A stretch of 64,000 bases of DNA from Celeribacter indicus. GTDB taxonomy: Bacteria; Pseudomonadota; Alphaproteobacteria; Rhodobacterales; Rhodobacteraceae. The translations under genes were made by a program, and so were the position numbers. The stretch's first letter is position 1. Each line of letters opens with the position of its first letter. Where the stretch lies: positions 248,001-312,000 of the forward strand of contig NZ_CP004393.1 of NCBI RefSeq assembly GCF_000819565.1, read 5' to 3'. The notes beneath the pieces were generated by a model, which worked only from the letters and a program-made list of their open reading frames with translations, did no database searches and had not been told where the DNA came from. Shown here in pieces: positions 58,371 to 64,000 of the stretch.

Positions 58371-59582
58371 ATGACAGATCTCGCCACGGCCCCGGCCCAT
58401 ATCCGGCCCGGCATCATCCAATTCGCGCTGGCGATGGGCGGATTCGCCATCGGAACGACGGAATTCGCCTCGATGAGCCTTCTGCCCTATCTCGCGCGCG
58501 GGCTGGGGATCGGGGAGGCGGAGGCGAGCCATGTGATTTCCGCCTATGCGCTGGGCGTGGTGGTCGGGGCGCCGGTGATCGCGGTGCTGGCGGCGCGGTT
58601 CGAGCGGCGGCGGCTCCTCGTGGCGCTGATGGGCCTGTTCTGTGTCGCGAACCTGATGTCGGCCTTCGCGCCGGATTACGGCACGATGCTTCTGTTCCGG
58701 TTCCTCAGCGGGGTGCCGCACGGCGCCTATTTCGGCATTGCCGCGTTGATGGCGGCGTCGCTCGTGGCGCCGAACCAGCGGGGCAAGGCGGTGGCGCGGC
58801 TCATGCTCGGGCTCACCATCGCGACCGTGCTCGGCGTTCCGATGTCGAACGTGCTGGGACAGAGCGTTGGCTGGCGCTGGGCCTTCGCGCTTGTCGCGGT
58901 GCTGGCGGCGGTGACGGGGGTGCTGATCCTGACCTACGCGCCGCGGGGGCCGAAAGGCGGGGCGAGTTCCGATCCGCTGCGCGAGCTTTCCGCGCTGGGC
59001 AACCGGCAGGTGCTTTTGACGCTCCTGAGCGGCGCGGTGGGATTCGGCGGGTTCTTTGCGATCTATACCTATCTCGCCTCGATCCTCCTCGAGGTGACGC
59101 ATCTGCGCGAGGATGTGGTGCCGCTCTACCTCGCGGTGATGGGCATCGGCATGACCTTTGGCACGCTGATCGCGGGCTGGGCGGCGGATCGCGCGCTCAA
59201 CCTCTCCGTTTTCCTGCTGTTCGCGATCAATATCGGACTGATGCTGTCGCTGCCCGCGCTGGCGGGGCAGGCCTGGGGCATGCTCGGTTTCGTGGTCGCG
59301 ATGGGACTGGCGGGCGGATTTCCGATCCTCGGGCAGACGCGGCTGATGCTGGTCGCGGGAGAGGCGCAGTCGCTGGCGGCATCGCTGCATCACTCCGCCT
59401 TCAACGTGGCCAATGCGTTAGGGCCGTTCGTCGCCTCGCTCTTCATCGCGCGGGGCTACGGGTTTCCCTCGGCGGGCTATGTCGGTGCGGCACTGACGCT
59501 GGGCGGAGCGATCATTTATGCGATCACCCTGATGGATTATCGCCGCATCCCGGCGCGCAGCGCGCGCAGGCCGGAGCGGTAG
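58371..59582 (+). CDS. MFS transporter, DHA1/AraJ-like
   Basis: 403 aa with twelve predicted membrane segments. Family marks: GTTEFASMSLLPYLARGL near the first helix, the loop motif RFERRRLL between helices 2 and 3, and FRFLSGVPHGAYFG in helix 4. The pattern fits the drug:H+ antiporter branch (AraJ, YdhP type); substrate unknown. Its last 46 nt overlap the convergent SDR gene. Confidence 0.9.
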   Translation: MTDLATAPAHIRPGIIQFALAMGGFAIGTTEFASMSLLPYLARGLGIGEAEASHVISAYALGVVVGAPVIAVLAARFERRRLLVALMGLFCVANLMSAFAPDYGTMLLFRFLSGVPHGAYFGIAALMAASLVAPNQRGKAVARLMLGLTIATVLGVPMSNVLGQSVGWRWAFALVAVLAAVTGVLILTYAPRGPKGGASSDPLRELSALGNRQVLLTLLSGAVGFGGFFAIYTYLASILLEVTHLREDVVPLYLAVMGIGMTFGTLIAGWAADRALNLSVFLLFAINIGLMLSLPALAGQAWGMLGFVVAMGLAGGFPILGQTRLMLVAGEAQSLAASLHHSAFNVANALGPFVASLFIARGYGFPSAGYVGAALTLGGAIIYAITLMDYRRIPARSARRPER

Positions 59583-60403
59583 TCGGGATAGAGGAGCGTG
59601 ATGCCGAGCTCGCGCTTCATCCGGTCGTTCCGCACGCGCTTGCTTTCAGCATAGAAGCTGCGCGCCATCGGCGTCATCTCCGCGGGTGCGAAGTCCTCCG
59701 CCGGCGGCAGTGGCAGGCCGAGGAGTTCGGCGGCATATCCGATCACCTCCTCCGGCGGTACGGGAAGATCGTCGCAGACGTTGAAGATCCCCTGCGACCG
59801 CCGGTCGATGCCGGCCTCGAGCACCTGCGCGATATCCTCGACATGGATGCGGGAAAAGACCTGTCCGGGCTTCACGATCCGACGCGCGGTTCCGGCGCGG
59901 AGCTTTGCGAAGGGGCCGCGCCCCGGTCCGTAGATCCCGGCGAGGCGAAAGATGGCGAGCGGAAAACCGAGCGTGCGCGCCGCCTCCTGCCAGTCCGCTT
60001 CGGCCTGCACCCGTGCGATGCCGCGGCGCGTGGCGGGGGTGAGCGGCGTGTCCTCGTCTACCCAGCCGCCGTGATGATCGCCGTAGACGCCGGTGGTGGA
60101 GAGATAGCCGACCCATTGCAATTGCGGCGCGGCGGCGCGCAGGGCACTGTGCCAATCCCGGAGCATCGGGTCGCCCTCCGCATCGGGAGCGGCGGACACG
60201 AGAAGGTGCGTGGCACCGCAAAGATCCGCCGGCACCGCATCCTGCCCGAGCAGCAGCGGCCGGACGCCCGCCGCCTCGAACTCCTGCGCCTTTGCGGGCG
60301 TTCGCGTGGTCCCGGTGATCGTCCAGCCCCGCGGCAGGAGATGCCGGGCGAGGGCCTGCGCGCTGTAGCCGTGGCCGAAGGAAAACAGGTGTGGTCTCGT
60401 CAT
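59537..60403 (-). CDS. NAD(P)-binding SDR-type protein (YeeZ-like)
   Basis: 288 aa from ATG 60403, with GGAGG 8 nt upstream. Extended/atypical SDR: LFSFGHGYSAQALARHLLPR is the dinucleotide-binding segment, then LLVSAAP, YLSTTGVYGDHHGGWVDE and FRLAGIYGPGRGPF. The catalytic Tyr-xxx-Lys is not kept, as in YeeZ-like proteins, so enzyme activity is uncertain. It overlaps the convergent MFS gene by 46 nt, an unusually long tail-to-tail overlap. Confidence 0.85.
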   Translation of the reverse strand: MTRPHLFSFGHGYSAQALARHLLPRGWTITGTTRTPAKAQEFEAAGVRPLLLGQDAVPADLCGATHLLVSAAPDAEGDPMLRDWHSALRAAAPQLQWVGYLSTTGVYGDHHGGWVDEDTPLTPATRRGIARVQAEADWQEAARTLGFPLAIFRLAGIYGPGRGPFAKLRAGTARRIVKPGQVFSRIHVEDIAQVLEAGIDRRSQGIFNVCDDLPVPPEEVIGYAAELLGLPLPPAEDFAPAEMTPMARSFYAESKRVRNDRMKRELGITLLYPDYRSGLRALRAGMRR

Positions 60404-60519
60404 GCGATTTGCCTCCATGGGGCGGGTCTTGCGTCCGCCGCCGTCTTGGTCTCAACTGATCCGGAACATGCCGCGCGCCGGTTCGATGCCGAGAGACATA
60501 TAATAACAAGGGAAAAGGG

Positions 60520-62004
60520 ATGAACAGCAGGACCAGGACCCTGAATGTCGAGACACCGCCGGCACGCGCGCCGCGCAGCTTCACCGATCCGTCGGAGGCG
60601 GTCGATTGTCTCGAGGCGCTCTATGCCGAGGCGACCGGCTACCTGACGGAGAGATTTTCCGACCTGGCTCGCGGCGGTGCCCCGAAGGCGCGCTACCGCG
60701 CCTTCTATCCCGAGATCCGGGTGGCGACCACCTCCTATGCGAAGATGGACAGCCGCCTGTCCTTCGGACATGTGGCGCGGCCCGGCGTCTATTCGACCAC
60801 GATCACCCGGCCCGATCTCTTCCGCAACTATCTCGTGCAGCAGATCGCCCAGATCGTGCGCAACCATGGCGTGAGCGTGGAGGTGGGGCCGTCGCAAACT
60901 CCGATTCCGATCCATTTCGCAGTGGCGACGGATGACAACATCACCGTGCCGCAGGAGGGCGCGATGTCCTATCCGCTGCGCGACGTCTTCGACGTTCCCG
61001 ATCTGACGACAACCCACGACGACATCGTCAACGGGTTCGATTTCAAGCATGCGGACGGGTCCGCCGCGCTCGCACCCTTCACTGCGCAGCGGATCGACTA
61101 TTCGCTCGCGCGGCTGTCGCATTATACGGCCACCGATCCGGTGCATTTCCAGAACCATGTCCTGTTCACGAACTACCAGTTCTACGTCACGGAATTCGAG
61201 GCCTATGCGCGGGCCATGCTGGCCGATCCGGCAAGCGGCTACACGAGCTTCGTGTCGACGGGGAATGTGGAAATCACCGAGGCCGACACGCTGATCCCGC
61301 CGACGGCGAAGATGCCGCAGATGCCGGCCTACCATCTCAAGCGCCCGGACGGGCAGGGGGTGACGCTGGTGAACATCGGGGTCGGGCCGTCGAACGCGAA
61401 GACGGCGACGGACCATATTGCGGTGCTGCGGCCGCATGCCTGGATCATGGTCGGCCATTGCGCCGGGTTGAGGAATTCCCAGCGGCTCGGCGATTTCGTG
61501 CTGGCGCATGCCTACCTGCGGGAGGACCACGTGCTCGACGACGATCTTCCGGTCTGGGTGCCGATCCCGGCGCTGGCAGAGATCCAGACCTCGCTCGAGG
61601 ACGCGGTCGAGGAGGTGACGGAGCTCGAGGGCTACGAGCTCAAGCGGATCATGCGGACGGGTACGGTGGCGACCATCGACAACCGCAACTGGGAGTTGCG
61701 CGACCAGTCGGGGCCGGTGCAGCGGCTGAGCCAGTCGCGTGCGATCGCGCTCGATATGGAAAGCGCGACCATCGCGGCGAACGGATTCCGCTTCCGTGTG
61801 CCTTACGGCACGCTCCTCTGCGTCTCGGACAAGCCACTCCATGGCGAGCTGAAGCTGCCGGGGATGGCTTCCGAGTTCTATACGACGCAGGTTGCGCGGC
61901 ATTTGCTCATTGGAATTCGCGCAATGGAAATCCTGCGCGAAATGCCAATCGAACGCATTCACAGCCGAAAATTGCGGTCTTTCGAGGAGACAGCCTTCCT
62001 CTGA
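60520..62004 (+). CDS. amn: AMP nucleosidase
   Basis: 494 aa. Cleaves AMP to adenine and ribose-5-phosphate. An N-terminal AMN-specific domain (about 25-180, ARFRAFYPEIRV-like YRAFYPEIRVATTSYAKMDS) precedes the nucleoside-phosphorylase fold, with NIGVGPSNAKTATDHIAVLR, MVGHCAGLRNSQ and the ALDMESATIAANGFRFRVPY active-site stretch. It is divergent from the SDR gene. Confidence 0.96.
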   Translation: MNSRTRTLNVETPPARAPRSFTDPSEAVDCLEALYAEATGYLTERFSDLARGGAPKARYRAFYPEIRVATTSYAKMDSRLSFGHVARPGVYSTTITRPDLFRNYLVQQIAQIVRNHGVSVEVGPSQTPIPIHFAVATDDNITVPQEGAMSYPLRDVFDVPDLTTTHDDIVNGFDFKHADGSAALAPFTAQRIDYSLARLSHYTATDPVHFQNHVLFTNYQFYVTEFEAYARAMLADPASGYTSFVSTGNVEITEADTLIPPTAKMPQMPAYHLKRPDGQGVTLVNIGVGPSNAKTATDHIAVLRPHAWIMVGHCAGLRNSQRLGDFVLAHAYLREDHVLDDDLPVWVPIPALAEIQTSLEDAVEEVTELEGYELKRIMRTGTVATIDNRNWELRDQSGPVQRLSQSRAIALDMESATIAANGFRFRVPYGTLLCVSDKPLHGELKLPGMASEFYTTQVARHLLIGIRAMEILREMPIERIHSRKLRSFEETAFL

Positions 62005-62098
62005 GCGGCATTTTCGCTTCGAAATGGGCGAAAAACGCCCCGTAACGTACACTAGGCGTTGTGCGTCCCCTCAATATTCGCTTAGAAATGCGCAATAA

Positions 62099-62116
62099 CC
62101 CCCAAAGTCATGGGGG
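62099..62116 (+). promoter_or_regulatory. Hairpin in the hup leader
   Basis: CCCCCA / TGGGGG closes a six-base loop 20 nt upstream of the hup ATG, just before the GAGGAG ribosome site. No T run follows, so it is not a terminator. It may affect ribosome access or mRNA stability of this highly expressed gene. A second short inverted repeat, GGGCG-AAAAA-CGCCC, lies at 62026-62040 after amn. Confidence 0.45.
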
Positions 62117-62135
62117 ATGACGAGGAGATACAGAC

Positions 62136-62423
62136 ATGACGAAACCGATGACCAAGACCCAGCTGGTTGCCGCTCTCGCCGACGAGATGGGATCCGACAA
62201 GAAATCCGCCGGTGCCGCCCTCGAGGCGATCACCAGCATCATCACCAAGGAAGTGTCCGCCGGCGGTGCCGTGACCCTTCCCGGTGTCGGCAAGATCTAT
62301 TGCCGTGAGCGTCCCGAGCGCATGGTGCGCAACCCGCAGACGGGCGAGCAGATGAAGAAGGAAGCCGACAAGGTCGTGAAGATGACGATCGCGAAGGCGC
62401 TGAAGGACAGCGTGAACGGCTGA
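62136..62423 (+). CDS. hup: HU family DNA-binding protein
   Basis: 95 aa. Nucleoid protein that bends DNA. Typical HU/IHF fold: MTKTQLVAALADEMGSDKKS, then VTLPGVGKIYCRERPERMVR, where the Arg/Pro-rich beta arm RNPQTGE carries the Pro that kinks DNA, and the closing helix VVKMTIAKALKDSV. ATG 62136 has GAGGAGA upstream; an in-frame ATG four codons later is possible. A strong terminator follows. Confidence 0.95.
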   Translation: MTKPMTKTQLVAALADEMGSDKKSAGAALEAITSIITKEVSAGGAVTLPGVGKIYCRERPERMVRNPQTGEQMKKEADKVVKMTIAKALKDSVNG

Positions 62424-62446
62424 GCCGTTCTCTGCATGTATCAGGC

Positions 62447-62478
62447 AAAGGGTCGTGCCGCGGGCGCGACCCTTTCTC
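62447..62478 (+). terminator. Terminator of hup
   Basis: Stem AAAGGGTCG / CGACCCTTT around an 11-base loop, followed by CTCTT. It is 24 nt after the hup stop. Confidence 0.85.
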
Positions 62479-62561
62479 TTAGCGCGAGAGGCCGGAGGTG
62501 CGGCGGCCGGGCTCTGCCAGGGCTCAGTCCTTCTGGAGGCGTGTCATATGCGTGTTGCGCG

Positions 62562-63050
62562 TCACGAATGTCGAGAGTGTCCGACCTTTTGTGTATGGCT
62601 GAACTGCCTTGCCTCTTCCTGATCGAAGCACTGGAGCAGCTTCTTCTGCATCTCCAGAGTGCGGGACATGCCGTCGAGCACGACCTCGTGCCCGTGCGGG
62701 GTCAGTTCGAGAACCCTTTGCCGGCGGTCTTTCTCGCCGGTTCCGATCCGCATGAGGCCCCGCTTCTCGAGCAGGGTTGCCGCCCGTCCGCAGCTTGCCT
62801 TGTCGATCCTCGACAGCTCGGCAATGTCCGTGACCGAGCGCCGGGGATAGCAATAGGTCACGGTGAGGAGAATCCACAACAGCGGGGTCATGTTGAGCCC
62901 CTTCATCGTGTCGTCGAAGAAAAAGAGGAAAACCTGATAGGCGCGCCTCAGGAGGTGACCGGGATTATGGGACACCAGCTCATAGATTTCGTCGCCGGCT
63001 AACTCCTCGAGGTTCACGTGCCGGGCTTCTCGGTCGATGGATCGGGACAT
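62562..63050 (-). CDS. MarR family regulator with a probable 3' frameshift
   Basis: 162 aa as read. The winged helix is complete (about 70-130, SVTDIAELSRIDKASCGRAA then TLLEKRGLMRIGTGEKDRRQRVLELTPHG). The frame ends early after QEEARQFSHTQK. The next frame on the same strand continues in a regulator-like way as TFVTRNTHMTRLQKD and stops at 62524. One small indel near 62585-62600 would join them. The DNA-binding domain is intact, but the C-terminal dimerisation helix would be changed. It may be a real mutation or a sequencing error. Confidence 0.75.
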   Translation of the reverse strand: MSRSIDREARHVNLEELAGDEIYELVSHNPGHLLRRAYQVFLFFFDDTMKGLNMTPLLWILLTVTYCYPRRSVTDIAELSRIDKASCGRAATLLEKRGLMRIGTGEKDRRQRVLELTPHGHEVVLDGMSRTLEMQKKLLQCFDQEEARQFSHTQKVGHSRHS

Positions 63051-63425
63051 GCGTTTCTTATCCTTGTGTCATCGGGCGCTCGGTTGGTTGCGGTTGGAGC
63101 AGCATGGTCACCCGTCCTCGAAGGCCCGAGGCTGACACGTTTTGCGACGCAGGTCCGCCAACGCCTCGTAACCCGAATATATGGGATGGAAGCGCGAATC
63201 CAGTTCGGACAACGCCGAGCGTTCCGATGCACGGGACAAATCAGGTGTCACCCCGACATCTGGTGTCGTCTTTCGTTTGGTGTCGAACGACACATAGTTT
63301 GGCGCCTGGAGTTTATGCAAGCACCTGTTTTCTTGTAATTCGAAGGCGTGGCTCCGACAACAAATCGGCTCTTTTCGACAGTTGGTTTGGCACCTAGCTG
63401 GCTGGGACGGTCGCGTTAGGGCAAC
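63051..63425. other. Gene-free, lower-GC stretch left of the transferred segment
   Basis: About 375 bp with no convincing frame on either strand. The composition changes here from the strongly GC-rich core to a more mixed sequence. It contains several copies of TGGTGTC and its complement (63241-63290), including GGTGTCGAACGACACA, an imperfect inverted repeat. It probably holds the promoter of the MarR gene. Nothing else can be supported. Confidence 0.5.
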
Positions 63426-63450
63426 AAAAAAGGCCGCCCATCGGGCGGCC
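63426..63450 (-). terminator. Terminator on the minus strand
   Basis: On the minus strand GGCCGCCC-GAT-GGGCGGCC is followed by six T. It lies about 90 nt downstream of the membrane-protein frame that ends at 63538 and is consistent with being its terminator. Confidence 0.85.
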
Positions 63451-63537
63451 AAGAATGCGTAGAAAATCGCAGGATGCACTGGGTTTCGATGACTGGGTAG
63501 GGTGCTGGCCCAGGTAGATTTTGGGGGATGAACTTCG

Positions 63538-63787
63538 CTAAATCTGTGCCAGTAAGTGGTCTCTTAAGCGCGCGAGTGCGTCGGCGAGGTTTTCCATTGA
63601 GTAGTGAAAAGAAAAGAACCCGATCAAAAGAAGCACTGCGATCAGGGGCAATAGAAAGGCTCCCGAAATGAGCAATATCACGTACCTCGCCTTTGACTGC
63701 TGTGTATTGCTCCTATGATCCGCCCAAGCTTTTCGAAGTTCGTCACCAAGAATTGCGCTTACCCCGAAGGCTGCTAACAGAGCCAAG
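63538..63787 (-). pseudogene. Small membrane protein gene, probably cut at its 5' end by the IS element
   Basis: The frame runs from the presumed IS boundary to a TAG at 63538, about 82 residues of host sequence. It has one very hydrophobic segment (LLISGAFLLPLIAVLLLIGF then FSF) and charged flanks: LGDELRKAWADHRSNTQQSK before it and ADALARLRDHLL after it. The frame continues to the right only inside the IS sequence, where it is not protein-like. A TTG near 63786 could act as a start, so an intact short gene cannot be ruled out. Function unknown. Confidence 0.5.
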
Positions 63788-64000
63788 TGAACCGCTCCGG
63801 GTTTGCCGGAGGCTCCAACTCTTGAGTAGGATGGAGCATCATGAGCAAGACAACGAACAAATATTCCCCTGAAGTGCGCGAGCGAGCGGTTCGTATGGTT
63901 TTGGACAACGCCGGTCAGCATGAGAGCCGCTGGCAAGCGATCGTATCGATCTCGGCGAAGATAGGCTGTTCGACGAACACGCTGAATGACTGGGTCAAAA
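63788..64000 (+). mobile_element. Left end of an IS3-family insertion sequence, right end outside the window
   Basis: The presumed terminal inverted repeat begins TGAACCGCTCCGGGTTTGCC, starting with TG as IS3 elements do. It is followed after about 30 nt by an OrfA transposase start. The right end and the target duplication are beyond the window, so the boundary at 63788 is an estimate. Confidence 0.75.
63841..64000 (+). CDS. IS3-family transposase OrfA, 3' end outside the window
   Basis: The first 53 residues are visible. [20 protein letters not shown] is the typical start of the helix-turn-helix OrfA subunit, and [13 protein letters not shown] is the second helix pair. A GGAG site precedes the ATG. 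OrfB, usually made by a -1 frameshift with the DDE domain, is not in the window. Confidence 0.9.
   Translation, partial: MSKTTNKYSPEVRERAVRMVLDNAGQHESRWQAIVSISAKIGCSTNTLNDWVK

Noticed and set aside
63108..63479. A 123-codon minus-strand frame starting MHPAIFYAFLAARW
   Set aside because: It spans the minus-strand terminator hairpin at 63426-63450 and has no ribosome site or domain. The hydrophobic start is encoded by the hairpin region itself.

Overview
The window is high-GC DNA from the chromosome of an alphaproteobacterium, most likely a Rhodobacterales (Roseobacter/Paracoccaceae) species. The supporting evidence is the petP/petR-type regulator pair, an NDUFA9-like complex I protein, the rimP-nusA-rnpM-infB and lptC-lptA-lptB-hpf-ptsN orders, a PstS-OmpA fusion, and ubiquinone and haem genes of alphaproteobacterial type. 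Coding density is very high. Several gene pairs converge with overlapping 3' ends, and several co-directional pairs overlap by ATGA, GTGA or TGATG junctions. Nearly all genes are ordinary core genes. Foreign-looking DNA appears only at the right edge.

Layout. 1-5.1 kb: an incomplete L,D-transpeptidase, a 60-residue membrane peptide, hemH with a methyltransferase, then comF, grxC, a nitrilase-family amidase and a MarR regulator. 5.1-12.5 kb: ubiG, a proline iminopeptidase and the rimP-nusA-rnpM-infB operon, whose leader carries a promoter followed by an intrinsic terminator. 12.5-20.7 kb: a 46-residue ORF, mutT, argJ, a parvulin, secA, a PstS-OmpA fusion protein and radC. 20.8-25.6 kb: dnaJ and dnaK with a heat-shock-type promoter, alkB, and an orphan capsule-type ABC permease.

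25.7-34.7 kb is the most distinctive region: cysQ, kdsB, galU, galE, two tandem paralogous glycosyltransferases, a GT14-type transferase with a large uncharacterised C-terminal region, and a sulfotransferase. CysQ removes the PAP that PAPS-dependent sulfotransferases release. KdsB, GalU and GalE supply CMP-Kdo, UDP-glucose and UDP-galactose. I read this as a candidate locus for a sulfated surface or extracellular glycan. The product is inferred, not shown.

34.8-41.7 kb: envelope genes (ptsN, hpf, lptB, lptA, lptC, kdsD), an RNase D-type nuclease, tRNA-Leu(CAG), the NDUFA9-like protein and uppP. rpoN, often found between lptB and hpf, is absent here. 41.7-48.1 kb: gltD and gltB, preceded by two 19-bp direct repeats. 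48.1-53.1 kb: mtgA, a GST, queG, a DMT transporter, a small anchored protein and ilvE. 53.2-57.6 kb: petP and petR, then xseB-ispA-dxs. 57.6-62.5 kb: an ExoD protein, an MFS exporter, an SDR protein, AMP nucleosidase and HU. 62.5-64 kb: a MarR gene with a probable 3' frameshift, an empty stretch, a membrane-protein gene apparently cut by an insertion, and the left end of an IS3-family element that runs off the window.

I saw no CRISPR array, rRNA, prophage or toxin-antitoxin module. All calls come from reading the sequence; no database search was run.
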